Assembly (NCBI GenBank): GCA_026984915.1
Contig: JALSRG010000118.1
Location: 29,034 to 93,033 of the forward strand
Length of the DNA stretch: 64,000 bases
Direction: 5' to 3'
From: Marinosulfonomonas sp.
GTDB taxonomy: Bacteria; Pseudomonadota; Alphaproteobacteria; Rhodobacterales; Rhodobacteraceae
The notes beneath the pieces were generated by a model. The model saw nothing but the letters and a program-made list of their open reading frames with translations, was not told the DNA's origin and made no database searches. Each line of letters opens with the position of its first letter. Position 1 is the stretch's first letter. Below, piece by piece: positions 17,669 to 26,769 of the stretch. The position numbers and the translations under genes are program-made.

Positions 17669-17736
17669 GTTAACAAATCTACAAGCCAGCCGGGTTTACG
17701 TTAACAGTGTTTCAATAATTTCCATATTTGGTAACG
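17669..17736. promoter_or_regulatory. Three spaced GTTAACA-like repeats in the divergent control region
   Basis: In the 289-bp gap between afuA (minus) and the response-regulator gene (plus), GTTAACA occurs at 17669-17675 and 17700-17706, with a degenerate copy GGTAACG at 17730-17736. The spacings are 31 and 30 bp, close to three helical turns, so all would face the same side of DNA. They are plausible operators for the adjacent OmpR-type regulator, but this is inference. Confidence 0.4.
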
Positions 17737-17848
17737 TTTTCACTGCCCTGCGCAGCAAAGTCACCGGCTTGAAATCATAGCATTTGTGAGACGCCTCAAG
17801 ATGGCCTAGGTTTACTCTGTCACACCCGTTCAGGTTTGTGGGGTAGGA

Positions 17849-18601
17849 ATGGAAATGCGTGTTGCACCAGACAGTCGCCCGAGAATTGCCATCGTTGACG
17901 ATGATCCCGACATGCGGGTAACACTTGCTGAACTGCTTGACGAAAACGGCTTTGATACGGAATCCCTTGCCAGCAGTCAGGAGTTTTATGAACTGGGCGC
18001 AGAGCCCGGCATCGATCTCGCCCTGATAGATCTGAAACTGAAGGGAGAATCCGGCCTGACCCTGGCCATCAACATCCGCAAGACACATGATCTGCCGATC
18101 GTCATGCTGACCGGGGTCGGTGATGTCGTGGACAAGATTGTCGGGCTGGAAACCGGCGCCGATGATTATCTGATGAAACCGTTCAACCCGCGTGAGCTTA
18201 TCGCGCGTATTCGGGCGGTGCTTCGCCGTTATGGTGCTGTTGCTGCACACCGTTCTGGCCGAACCGACGCGAATGATGGCAATGAGCTGACTTTTGGCGG
18301 CAATACGCTTGACCTCTCTCAGCGAGAGCTTTTTGACGCGGACGGTTCCGAAATTCCACTCACAAACGCCGAGTACCGGTTGCTCGAATATTTCCTGCGT
18401 AACCCCAATCGTATTATCCCACGAACAGAACTGCTGGCCGAGCTTGGAAGCGATCTGTCGCATTATGTTGACCGTACTATTGATGTTCTGATCTTGCGGT
18501 TGCGCCGGAAAATAGAGCTTGCGCCCTCCAAACCCGTCCACCTGCAAACACGCCGCGGTCAGGGGTATATTTTTGTCACTGATCCCGGAGGGCGGCATTG
18601 A
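17849..18601 (+). CDS. OmpR-family response regulator
   Basis: A 250-residue response regulator. The receiver domain (about 12-127) has acidic residues IVDDDPDM, phospho-acceptor Asp61 in LALIDLKLKG, Thr88 and Lys110 (DDYLMKPFNP). A C-terminal winged helix (about 150-245) contains LTNAEYRLLEYFLRNP and VDRTIDVLILRLRRKIE. The next gene, a hybrid kinase, overlaps its stop by ATGA-type coupling (18598). With the divergent transporter operon this is most simply its regulator. ATG at 17849 is kept; a start a few codons later cannot be excluded. Confidence 0.92.
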   Translation: MEMRVAPDSRPRIAIVDDDPDMRVTLAELLDENGFDTESLASSQEFYELGAEPGIDLALIDLKLKGESGLTLAINIRKTHDLPIVMLTGVGDVVDKIVGLETGADDYLMKPFNPRELIARIRAVLRRYGAVAAHRSGRTDANDGNELTFGGNTLDLSQRELFDADGSEIPLTNAEYRLLEYFLRNPNRIIPRTELLAELGSDLSHYVDRTIDVLILRLRRKIELAPSKPVHLQTRRGQGYIFVTDPGGRH

Positions 18602-21165
18602 TACCCCTGCGACCAGACCGCAGAAAGCTCAGCATCCGGCTGCGCTTGCTATTGGCCCTGGGGCTGCTGGCAGCCGCGACCATCTTTATCGGCGGGTTGT
18701 CCTGGTATGCACTGGACCGGGCCGATGCAAAACTGGAAGCGCTGCACCGGCAAACCCTGTCAGAAGTTGCGCGCGCCCTGACCCTGTCGAAACGCTCGAC
18801 AGATCTGGCAACCTCGGCCCCGTTCCTGTTGGGGTTGAAATCACCCTATCTTATCCGTTCGGAAGGCGTTGACCTGCTTGCGGCAATTGACAAGATCGGC
18901 CAGCAATGGCCATCCCGAACCGACCGTGAGCCTTCAGGCTATACCAGCTTTGAATCCCAGGTGCGCTCTTCGCTGCAACAGATGAAAATCGCGCTGAAAG
19001 ACCTGATTGATGCGGCCGACCGGCTGGATGAACAGCGCGACAAGACGCTCAGCTTTCGCTCTCGCCTTGTGGCAATGGACCGCGAGTTTATCCAGAATGC
19101 CAGCAATTCGGAAATTACCGGCGAACGGCGGCGATCCTGGTTGATCCTGCAAAAGGTGGCCAATGCCCTTATCGGGGCGGTTCATGCGGAAAACCTGCCC
19201 GGACTTGGTGAATATCAACGGCGTTACACGGCCCTTGTCACAAGACCCGAATGGAAGATTACCGGCATACGGGAACTTGCAGCTCTTGAAGAACTGCGCA
19301 GCCTGACAGACGCAGAACACGGTTTGTTCAAAATCCGGCGCAAGGAGCTTGACCAGAACCTGCTGGCACAGAACGCCCTTTTTCGCATTCGCTATGAATC
19401 CGCCCGGATCAGCGATCTTGCGCTGGTTCATGCCCAGAAAGCCGAGGCCTTTCTGTCGCAGAAGCGCAAGGAAACAACATCATCCATCGGCTATGCAAAA
19501 CTGATCATCCTGGGTGTCGGAATTTCCAGCACGGCACTTGCCCTGCTCTCTGCGCTTTTCGTTTCCGGCTATGTGACGGGGAATATCAAGGCCATTTCGA
19601 ACGCCATGCAGCGTTTGGCTCAGGGCGACCGCAGTTCGAACCTGCCGCGGCCAAAGGGGGCTGTGGACGAGATTGGCAAACTTTTGCAATCTTTCCGCGT
19701 TTTCCGGGCCAATGCCCTGCGCCTGGACCGGAGCAACAAGCAGCTTCACCGCAGGAACACCCTTTTTGAAAAGATTTTCAACAACATATCCGATGGTGTC
19801 GCGATCATCGACGAAGAAGGCCGGCTTTCCACGGTCAACCCCAGCTTTACGACGGTTCTGCACCTGCCGGTCGATACAATCGAAAAAACGCCGACCATAA
19901 AGGAAGTTCTCGATAATTCTCCTTTCGCCAATACGGCTGAACAGAAAAAGCTGGGCACGAGATTCCGCCGCTCATGCGAGTTACAGAGCGAGGAAGGCGA
20001 TGTGCTGGAGGTCCGTTGCAGCCGCCTTCCGGATGGTGGTGAGGTCTGGCTGTTTTCCGACGCCACCGAACGCCATCGCATCGAAGAACGTCTGGAACAG
20101 ATACAGCGCATCGAGAGTCTGGGCAAAGTCACCGGTGAGGTGGCACATGATTTTGCCAATATACTGTCCTCGATTTCGGGCAACCTGCATTTGCTGGAGT
20201 CCCGCGATTCCGGCGCGGACACATCGGCCTTTCGCAAACGCATTGCCGGTGCCGTTGAAATCGGAACTTCGCTAACCCAGCGGCTGTTGGCCTTTGCCCG
20301 CAAACAGCGCCTTGAACCCGAAAAGACAGAACTCAACACGCTCGTGGCCGGGCTGGAGGATCTTGTCGGTATCGGCCTGAAGGAATCCGTTAGCCTCAAA
20401 ACGAAACTCAGTTCTGAAAAGCTCTATGTTTGTGTTGATCCCGGTCAGTTGGAAAGCGCCATCCTTAACCTCTGCCTGAACAGTAATCAGGCAATTGATG
20501 AAAGTGGGGAGATCAGTATTACCGTATCCTCCGGCGCAAACGAAATGGCCGAGATCATCATTGCTGACAATGGTTGCGGTATGGAAAAAGCGGTTCTGAA
20601 ACGCGCGATGGAGCCTTTTTATTCCGCACGAAAGGATGGCAATGGAACGGGATTGGGCCTGTCCAGCGTCTATGGCTTTATCAAACAGTCCGGTGGTGAA
20701 TTCCAGATTGAAAGCGCGCCCGGCTCCGGTACGGTCGTGCGATTGTCCTTACCCAAGGTTTCCGGGAAAGATACGGGTGAAGCGGCGCATATGCAGCCAG
20801 CGCGTATTCTGGTCGTCGAGGACGAGGCCGAGGTCATGGAGCATACATCGCGCGCGCTGCGACAGTTGGGGCATATGGTGGATGAGGCAAGTACCTTTGA
20901 AAGGGCACAGAGCCTGCTTCGGCGTAAATCTCATTATGACGTGGTTCTGACGGACATACATCTGGACAACGGGCATTCCGGCTGGCGGCTTGTCGATCAG
21001 TGTTTGAAAACCCATGCCTTGACCCGCGTTATCGTCACCTCCGGCCGGCTGTCGCGGGAACAGTTGGTTGCCGAGAAATACGGAGACCGTGTTGTCTGCA
21101 TTCCCAAGCCGCTGACAGCCGAAATTCTTGACAACCTGCTGCGCGATTCGGTTCCCGCGCAATGA
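18598..21165 (+). CDS. Hybrid sensor histidine kinase
   Basis: An 855-residue membrane kinase. The parts are: first membrane segment about 14-36, a helical periplasmic sensor about 37-300 of the TorS-like helical-bundle type, second segment about 300-322, HAMP, PAS (about 385-490, IFNNISDGVAIIDEEGRL), HisKA with His517 in EVAHDFANIL, HATPase with NLCLNSNQAI, IADNGCGM and GTGLGLSSVYGF, and a C-terminal receiver with Asp786 in VVLTDIHLD. No HPt domain is seen, so the terminal receiver probably modulates the kinase. It is coupled to the response-regulator gene. Confidence 0.92.
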   Translation: MIPLRPDRRKLSIRLRLLLALGLLAAATIFIGGLSWYALDRADAKLEALHRQTLSEVARALTLSKRSTDLATSAPFLLGLKSPYLIRSEGVDLLAAIDKIGQQWPSRTDREPSGYTSFESQVRSSLQQMKIALKDLIDAADRLDEQRDKTLSFRSRLVAMDREFIQNASNSEITGERRRSWLILQKVANALIGAVHAENLPGLGEYQRRYTALVTRPEWKITGIRELAALEELRSLTDAEHGLFKIRRKELDQNLLAQNALFRIRYESARISDLALVHAQKAEAFLSQKRKETTSSIGYAKLIILGVGISSTALALLSALFVSGYVTGNIKAISNAMQRLAQGDRSSNLPRPKGAVDEIGKLLQSFRVFRANALRLDRSNKQLHRRNTLFEKIFNNISDGVAIIDEEGRLSTVNPSFTTVLHLPVDTIEKTPTIKEVLDNSPFANTAEQKKLGTRFRRSCELQSEEGDVLEVRCSRLPDGGEVWLFSDATERHRIEERLEQIQRIESLGKVTGEVAHDFANILSSISGNLHLLESRDSGADTSAFRKRIAGAVEIGTSLTQRLLAFARKQRLEPEKTELNTLVAGLEDLVGIGLKESVSLKTKLSSEKLYVCVDPGQLESAILNLCLNSNQAIDESGEISITVSSGANEMAEIIIADNGCGMEKAVLKRAMEPFYSARKDGNGTGLGLSSVYGFIKQSGGEFQIESAPGSGTVVRLSLPKVSGKDTGEAAHMQPARILVVEDEAEVMEHTSRALRQLGHMVDEASTFERAQSLLRRKSHYDVVLTDIHLDNGHSGWRLVDQCLKTHALTRVIVTSGRLSREQLVAEKYGDRVVCIPKPLTAEILDNLLRDSVPAQ

Positions 21166-21187
21166 CGCGATTGCAGAAGGTTTGCCG

Positions 21188-21778
21188 ATGTCTGATCTGA
21201 TCCCGGACGATTTTGCGGCGCTTATCTTTGACTGTGATGGCACTTTGGCCAACACGGCCCCCCTGCATTACCAATCAATGGCCGGCGCACTGCGCAATCA
21301 GGGGTATTCCATTTCTCGCGAATGGTATGATGCCCGGGTCGGGCTCTCCCGGCAGGATTTATTCCGGGATTATGAGGCCTGTTTCAAAGTTTCCGTTGAC
21401 ATAGCGGCTGCCAGCCGCCGCAGTCAGGAAATATTTGCCGAACTTGCACATCAGGCCAAACCGATTGACCGGATTCTTGCGATCGCCCGGAAACATGCGG
21501 GCACAGTCCCCATGGCCGTGGCCTCGGGTGGCGACAGGGATCTTGTTCATGCAACCCTTGCCGCCATTGGTGCGCGCGATCTGTTTGATCAGGTCGTCAC
21601 TGTCAGTGACGTTTTCCAGGGGAAGCCGGCACCAGACCTGTTTCTGGAGGCCGCAAAACGTTTGCGGGTCAGGCCGGCAGAATGCCTGGTTTTCGAGGAT
21701 TCGGATGAAGGGCTCGAGGCCGCCCGACGCGCCTCAATGAAGGCTGTTGATGTCCGTATGGGCAACATTGCCGGCTAG
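21188..21778 (+). CDS. HAD-superfamily phosphatase (beta-PGM/YqaB-like)
   Basis: A 196-residue HAD hydrolase: nucleophile motif IFDCDGTLANTAPLH, a helical cap, motif II MAVASGGD, Lys in FQGKPAPDLFL and motif IV VFEDSDEGLEAA. This subgroup dephosphorylates small sugar phosphates or acts as a phosphosugar mutase. The gene begins 22 bp after the hybrid kinase, so it probably belongs to that transcript, consistent with the idea that the transporter imports a phosphorylated compound. The ATG at 21188 gives the normal N-terminus. Its 3' end overlaps the convergent epimerase gene by 45 bp. Confidence 0.9.
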   Translation: MSDLIPDDFAALIFDCDGTLANTAPLHYQSMAGALRNQGYSISREWYDARVGLSRQDLFRDYEACFKVSVDIAAASRRSQEIFAELAHQAKPIDRILAIARKHAGTVPMAVASGGDRDLVHATLAAIGARDLFDQVVTVSDVFQGKPAPDLFLEAAKRLRVRPAECLVFEDSDEGLEAARRASMKAVDVRMGNIAG

Positions 21779-22720
21779 CTGCCCTGTAACCGGTTTTGAC
21801 GGGTAGAGAATATCCTGAAGCCATGCCAGCGTCATGTGAATGCCTTGCTCTACCGTAGTGCTTGGCACAAACCCGATATCCTGTTTCATTCTGGTTATAT
21901 CGGCCCTGTTATGGCGAACTTCTCCGGGCAGGGGTTTGTAATGTTCTATTCGTACGGAGTTGTTTTTGCCCAGAGACTGGAAAATCCGCACAAGATCCAG
22001 AACCGACGTGGCCGTTCCTGTCCCCAGTTGATATGTGCCGCGAATATCTTTCTGGATAACCCGTAAAACCGCCTCTGAAACATCATCAACATACATGTAG
22101 TCGCGGGTTTGCTTGCCATCACCGAAAACCTGTAGCCGGCCGTCAGTCAGATAAGATTTACAGAATCTCGTGATAACACTGTCCTGGCGAAGCGAATGCG
22201 GGCCGTAAACATTTGAAAACCGAAGGCTTGCCGTATTCATGCCATAAGACCCTGTATAGGCAGAAAGCAGCCCTTCAACCGCCAGCTTTGATGCACCATA
22301 GGGCGAAAGCGGTTTTGCCGGCAGGTTTTCGTGAATTGCTCCGGTTTGGTTGCCCAGAATAGCCCCGCCGGAAGAGGCGAAAATCACTTTGGTATCGGGC
22401 GTATTAAGGCGCAGGAATTCCAGCAACGCGTTTGTTTTGACGACATTGTTCAAAAAACATCGCTGCGGGTCGGCGATAGAGCCCTGAACCGTTGAATAGG
22501 CCGCCAGGTGAATCAGGATATCGGCGCTTCGGTACAGATCCATGATCCTGTCATCCGAGAAACAGCTTACGTAAGCCTCGTCAAAAGCGGCCTTTTCGGC
22601 CACGTCGGCGCCTTCAAACCAGTCTATCGACGTCAAATGAACATCTGGGCAGTTTTGACGCAAATAGCGGGCCAGATTCTGGCCAATAAACCCCATACCA
22701 CCTGTTACAACAATCCGCAT
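21734..22720 (-). CDS. NAD-dependent nucleotide-sugar epimerase/dehydratase
   Basis: A 328-residue extended short-chain dehydrogenase: NAD-binding VVTGGMGFIGQNLARYL at the start, HLAAYSTVQGS, and the catalytic SPYGASKLAVEG (Tyr-x3-Lys), then RFSNVYGPHS and DYMYVDDVSEAVL. It resembles UDP-glucose 4-epimerase-like enzymes that make precursors for surface polysaccharide. The ATG at 22720 places the Rossmann motif at the usual residue 4-13; an upstream in-frame start at 22753 adds 11 unsupported residues. The last 45 bp overlap the HAD gene tail to tail. Confidence 0.88.
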   Translation of the reverse strand: MRIVVTGGMGFIGQNLARYLRQNCPDVHLTSIDWFEGADVAEKAAFDEAYVSCFSDDRIMDLYRSADILIHLAAYSTVQGSIADPQRCFLNNVVKTNALLEFLRLNTPDTKVIFASSGGAILGNQTGAIHENLPAKPLSPYGASKLAVEGLLSAYTGSYGMNTASLRFSNVYGPHSLRQDSVITRFCKSYLTDGRLQVFGDGKQTRDYMYVDDVSEAVLRVIQKDIRGTYQLGTGTATSVLDLVRIFQSLGKNNSVRIEHYKPLPGEVRHNRADITRMKQDIGFVPSTTVEQGIHMTLAWLQDILYPSKPVTGQLAGNVAHTDINSLH

Positions 22721-23033
22721 CCTGGCATCAGACCTTTTTCTTGAACCCGACAAGACGCCTTACCTTTTGACACCCTGTCAGCCTGTATTCACGCAACCCG
22801 TTTTGCCGTGTTCCTGACCATTAATCGACCCGCGTATTCTTCTTTTCCGCGAGGGCGTTGCCAAACAAACACTCAAAGGCTTCCAGACCACTATGGATAA
22901 CAACCTCTGGTAGATATACAGATAACTGTTTCGCACCCGGCATATGGGCGGTTTCCCACCTAAAAGCCCGCCGCCAAACCATGAATCTGCGAATATCTGG
23001 CAAAATGAATCCTCTTAACAGAGAATCGCCCCG
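22721..23033. other. Intergenic region, 313 bp
   Basis: This lies between two minus-strand polysaccharide genes. A 60-codon minus frame (22821-23003) is open, but has no convincing ribosome site or recognisable similarity. No hairpin terminator was noticed. It could be a remnant of a lost polysaccharide gene, but I see nothing that proves it. Confidence 0.3.
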
Positions 23034-23696
23034 CTATTCCGCCGCCACCTGAACCGTTTGCAAACGTGCCACTCTGCGGCTGGGAAGGCGCAACAGCTCT
23101 GCGGCCGTCAGATACATGATATACATATCCAGGCCCAGATTTGCGTTGCGGTGATAAATCATGTCCAGCGTCGCCTTGCGCGGAATACATCTGCGCCGAT
23201 ACACCTTGTCGGTTTCTTCCGCTGTCCGACAGGCTGCCAGAATCTGTTCTTCGTGATTGTGATAAACCACTGTTGCCAGCCCCGTTATACCGGGACGGCC
23301 ACGCAAGATCTTGCCGTAAAGACCGGGAAAAGCCTCGACATACACCCGTTCAGGCGGACGCGGGCCGACAAAGCTCATATCACCCTTCAAAACATTGAAA
23401 ACCTGGGGAAATTCATCAATTCTCGTGCGTCTCAATACCCGGCCAAGCGGGGTAATGCGGTGATGCTTGTGCCCGCCGGATACACCCGTATTTTCACCCG
23501 GTTCCGCGCAACGCATTGTGCGAATTTTATAGAGCATGAATGGTCGGTCAACAGATTTCATGCGCTCGGACACATACAAAAACGGTTTGCGTCCTTCCTG
23601 CAGGCGCATGATCAGCCAAACAACCGCGAGTGTTGGCACAATTGGCACCAGCAGCACCAGGGCAAAAACGATATCGAAAATGCGTTTGCTGTTCAC
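23034..23696 (-). CDS. Undecaprenyl-phosphate sugar transferase (initiating)
   Basis: A 220-residue bacterial sugar transferase that starts polysaccharide repeat synthesis by moving a sugar-1-phosphate from UDP-sugar to undecaprenyl phosphate. It has one N-terminal membrane segment (RIFDIVFALVLLVPIVPTLA), FMLYKIRTMR, then RRTRIDEFPQVFNVLKG and MSFVGPRPPERV, the family's catalytic block, and RPGITGLATV. It is short-form (PssY/EpsL-like) rather than the long WbaP form. It pairs loosely with the epimerase downstream. Confidence 0.9.
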   Translation of the reverse strand: MNSKRIFDIVFALVLLVPIVPTLAVVWLIMRLQEGRKPFLYVSERMKSVDRPFMLYKIRTMRCAEPGENTGVSGGHKHHRITPLGRVLRRTRIDEFPQVFNVLKGDMSFVGPRPPERVYVEAFPGLYGKILRGRPGITGLATVVYHNHEEQILAACRTAEETDKVYRRRCIPRKATLDMIYHRNANLGLDMYIMYLTAAELLRLPSRRVARLQTVQVAAE

Positions 23697-24150
23697 GGCG
23701 TCCCTGACTTTGTTACTCTACTGTTTTACTCGTTTCTGTATTCTGCGGATCATCTGATTTACCGTCATTGCACTATCCCGCTCAAACGTCATAATGGATT
23801 TGAAGAAATTTTCAAATGTATCAATAGGCTAAAACCTGCTCGTTGCAGAAATGCGCCTATTGGCCATGCGGCAAGTGGCCGGATTCATACGCGCCGCTGG
23901 GTACATGCGCCCCACACAGCTCTTGAAAAACGAACGCCGGGCAAGGCATCCTTTGTCAGCCGTGAAATGATGAAAGCGGCATGAAAACCAACCCGGATAC
24001 ACCTTGGGCCCAAGACCGGTTAATTCTGCGCCTGGCTCATCTGCGCCTGGCTCAGCCGCCAAACTGTTCGGGAAACTGGGACCACTTCAGTAAAACAACG
24101 ACGCGGCGCGGCTGTCTGCCCTGCTGCGTCGTTATCAGGCTTGTCCAAAT
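23697..24150. other. Intergenic region, 454 bp
   Basis: This region lies upstream of the sugar transferase and downstream of ahcY, both on minus. It holds the ahcY terminator (24091-24133) and a 15-bp tandem near-repeat, CTGCGCCTGGCTCAT at 24026-24040 and CTGCGCCTGGCTCAG at 24041-24055. No open frame here looks like a real gene. Confidence 0.45.
24091..24133 (-). terminator. Intrinsic terminator after ahcY
   Basis: AACGACGC (24097-24104) and GCGTCGTT (24126-24133) form a perfect 8-bp stem; on the minus strand it is followed by TGTTTTA. It begins about 18 bp after the ahcY stop. Confidence 0.7.
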
Positions 24151-25545
24151 TTAATAGCGGTAGTGGTCCGGTTTGTAGGGCCCGTTCACCGGAACACCAA
24201 TATAATCAGCCTGTTCCTTGCTAAGCTCGGAAAGCTTCACGCCAATCCGGTCCAGATGCAGGCGGGCAACTTTTTCATCCAGATGCTTGGGCAGGATATA
24301 GACGTCGTTCTTGTATTCATCACCTTTGGTCCACAGTTCGATCTGCGCCAGCGTCTGGTTGGTAAAGGACGCCGACATCACGAAACTGGGGTGCCCCGTG
24401 GCGTTGCCAAGGTTCAGCAGACGGCCCTCGGACAGCAGGATGATGCGATTGCCGGAGGGCATCTCGATCATATCTACCTGATCCTTGATGTTGGTCCATT
24501 TGTGGTTTTTCAGCGCGGCAACCTGGATTTCGTTGTCAAAGTGGCCGATGTTGCCGACAATCGCCATGTCCTTCATCGCCCGCATATGCTCGATGCGGAT
24601 CACGTCCTTGTTGCCGGTGGTGGTGACAAAGATGTCGGCGCTGTCGACCACATCTTCCAGGCGCACCACCTCGAACCCGTCCATCGCGGCCTGAAGCGCG
24701 CAGATCGGGTCAACTTCGGTCACTTTCACGCGGGCACCGGCGCCGGCCAGCGACGCGGCCGAGCCTTTGCCAACATCGCCATAACCACACACCACGGCCA
24801 CCTTGCCGGCCATCATGGTATCGGTGGCGCGGCGGATGCCGTCAACCAGGCTTTCCTTGCAGCCATATTTGTTATCGAATTTCGACTTGGTCACGCTGTC
24901 ATTCACATTGATCGCCGGAAAGGGCAACTGGCCCTGTTTCACCAGCTCATACAGGCGGTGAACACCGGTTGTGGTTTCCTCGGAAACACCCTTGATCGCG
25001 TCACGCTGGGCAGTAAACCAGCCGGGGCTTTCCTTCAGGCGCTTTCTGATCTGGGCGAACAGGGCAACCTCTTCATCCGATGTCGGGGTTTCGATCAGGC
25101 CGGTTTCGCCGTTTTCGACACGCGCACCCAGCAGAATATACATGGTCGCATCACCACCATCATCCAGGATCATGTTGCAGGTGCCTTCCTTGAACTGAAA
25201 GATACGGTCGGCGTAGTCCCAATACTCCTCCAGGCTTTCTCCCTTTAGGGCAAACACCGGAACACCCGCCGCCGCGATGACCGCTGCCGCGTGGTCTTGC
25301 GTCGAGAAAATATTACAGGACGCCCAGCGCACATCGGCCCCCAGCGCCACCAGCGTTTCAATCAGAACCGCCGTCTGAATGGTCATGTGCAGGCTGCCGG
25401 CAATTCGCGCGCCTTTCAGGGGCTTGCTGTCACCATATTCCTTGCGCAGCGCCATCAGGCCCGGCATCTCGGTTTCGGCGATATCCAGTTCCTTGCGGCC
25501 GTAGTCGGCAAGATTGATGTCTTTTACGATATAGTCCTTGGCCAT
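24151..25545 (-). CDS. ahcY: S-adenosylhomocysteine hydrolase
   Basis: AhcY splits S-adenosylhomocysteine to adenosine and homocysteine, removing the inhibitor of methyltransferases. The 464-residue enzyme starts [19 protein letters not shown] and has [16 protein letters not shown], the NAD-binding [13 protein letters not shown], and the C-terminal PYKPDHYRY. The start at 25545 has AAGGAG upstream; an in-frame extension of 62 codons to 25731 crosses the next gene and is rejected. In Rhodobacter capsulatus ahcY lies near the reg redox genes, as here. I see no SAH-type riboswitch in the short leader. Confidence 0.97.
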   Translation of the reverse strand: MAKDYIVKDINLADYGRKELDIAETEMPGLMALRKEYGDSKPLKGARIAGSLHMTIQTAVLIETLVALGADVRWASCNIFSTQDHAAAVIAAAGVPVFALKGESLEEYWDYADRIFQFKEGTCNMILDDGGDATMYILLGARVENGETGLIETPTSDEEVALFAQIRKRLKESPGWFTAQRDAIKGVSEETTTGVHRLYELVKQGQLPFPAINVNDSVTKSKFDNKYGCKESLVDGIRRATDTMMAGKVAVVCGYGDVGKGSAASLAGAGARVKVTEVDPICALQAAMDGFEVVRLEDVVDSADIFVTTTGNKDVIRIEHMRAMKDMAIVGNIGHFDNEIQVAALKNHKWTNIKDQVDMIEMPSGNRIILLSEGRLLNLGNATGHPSFVMSASFTNQTLAQIELWTKGDEYKNDVYILPKHLDEKVARLHLDRIGVKLSELSKEQADYIGVPVNGPYKPDHYRY

Positions 25546-25622
25546 GGCCACGGCTCCTTTTTGGGTTCGGGTCCGTGGCCAATTAACACTGTGCAATCTT
25601 TGCGGCAACCGGTTATCGGTTT

Positions 25623-25931
25623 TCAGCTTGGGGTTCCCTTTGGCATCTCGCTGGCCGGTACCGTGAACCAGTCCGTTCCCGATGCGACGGCGCAAGTCAC
25701 ACCATCCGGGCGGGTCACCAATACGGTCCATGTTCCCTTTTCGGAAGAAGACCAGATTTCAAACAGGTTGCCGGCCTGCAATCCGCCGGCGGTAAAGGCC
25801 TCGTCATAACGGTTTTTCAGCTGATCGGCAAAAAGCTTGTGCGGGCCGCAGGGGGGTGGTTTGGCCAGTGCAGGTGGCGCCTGCCCGACCATCCCGAACA
25901 ACAGCGCTGCGGTCAAGATACGTTTGAACAT
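25623..25931 (-). CDS. Small exported protein of unknown function
   Basis: A 102-residue protein with a good ribosome site (AAGGAG) before the ATG at 25931 and a signal peptide ([22 protein letters not shown], cleavage near 23). The mature part has [21 protein letters not shown] and [22 protein letters not shown], a short beta-rich unit with Cys residues near CGPHK and TCAVA that could form a disulfide. It lies upstream of ahcY on the same strand, 77 bp away. Not recognised beyond this. Confidence 0.72.
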   Translation of the reverse strand: MFKRILTAALLFGMVGQAPPALAKPPPCGPHKLFADQLKNRYDEAFTAGGLQAGNLFEIWSSSEKGTWTVLVTRPDGVTCAVASGTDWFTVPASEMPKGTPS

Positions 25932-26177
25932 TGTGTGCTCCTTTCGATTCCCGAGCATGTTTCTGATGTTGCGGACTAAACTCTCCCGCGTGTCATCCAG
26001 AGATCGGTACGAATCCGGGTTGCGGCAACCAACGGTTCGACACTTCCGCGGCACCCCGGCTCACAAAACCGCCCGCGCGATGCTATGGAAAAGCCGGGCC
26101 TGTGGTGGTATTGGCTTACAAAATCAGACATTTCTGCTCTTTGGCAGTCATCAATCGAATTTGAAGGAGGCACCAAC

Positions 26178-26768
26178 GTGGCGACACCTCGGGCATGGCA
26201 ACGGATGCTTTCCGGTCGCAGGCTGGACCTGCTGGATCCGACTCCGGTCGATATCGAGATCGAGGATATCGCGCACGGGCTGGCCTTTGTCGCCCGCTGG
26301 AATGGCCAGACAATCGGCGATTATGCCTATTCGGTTGCCGAACACTCCCTGCTGGTCGAAGAGCTATACGCCCGCCTGCAATACCATGCGCCGGCAAAAT
26401 GGCGGCTGGCCGCCTTGCTGCATGATGCGCCGGAATATGTGATCGGGGATATGATTTCGCCGGTCAAGGCGGCTGTTGGACCGGGCTACAAGGCCATGGA
26501 TGAACGTCTGACCGCAGCCATCCATATCCGCTTTGGTCTGCCTGCCGAAATTCCGGCTTCGGTCAAGAAAAAGATCAAGAAGGCGGACCGGATCAGCGCC
26601 TGGCTGGAAGCCACGCAGATTGCCGGTTTTTCCGCGCAAGAGGCAGACAAGCTGTTTGGCAAGCCCGACCCCAAGGTCATTGACGGGCTGCGCATCCATC
26701 TGCGACCGCCTCTCGCGGTCCGGCAGGATTTCACAGCCCGTCACCGGGATTTGCTGGACAAGATGTAA
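26178..26768 (+). CDS. HD-domain phosphohydrolase (YfbR-like)
   Basis: A 196-residue HD-domain enzyme, probably a 5'-nucleotidase-like phosphohydrolase. Metal ligands are seen as YSVAEHSLLV, LLHDAPEYVIGD (HD) and KKADRISA (Asp). The start is a GTG at 26178 because AAGGAGG (26164-26170) stands seven bases before it; the ATG at 26085 lacks a site and would add unrelated residues. Its stop is one base from the stop of a convergent small gene. Confidence 0.85.
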   Translation: MATPRAWQRMLSGRRLDLLDPTPVDIEIEDIAHGLAFVARWNGQTIGDYAYSVAEHSLLVEELYARLQYHAPAKWRLAALLHDAPEYVIGDMISPVKAAVGPGYKAMDERLTAAIHIRFGLPAEIPASVKKKIKKADRISAWLEATQIAGFSAQEADKLFGKPDPKVIDGLRIHLRPPLAVRQDFTARHRDLLDKM

Positions 26769-26769
26769 T

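Noticed and set aside
17696..18598. 300-codon minus-strand frame opposite the response regulator
   Set aside because: It is entirely antisense to a well-supported response-regulator gene and shows no domain.
23058..23984. 308-codon plus-strand frame opposite the sugar transferase
   Set aside because: It is antisense to a clear sugar transferase; residue composition is typical of a shadow frame.
24163..25248. 361-codon plus-strand open frame opposite ahcY
   Set aside because: It is an antisense shadow of a highly conserved gene, without a ribosome site or recognisable domain.
25546..25731. 62-residue extension of ahcY, or an SAH/SAM riboswitch in its leader
   Set aside because: The extension overlaps the next gene and lies outside the AhcY family boundary. 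I could not find conserved riboswitch stems in the 77-bp leader.
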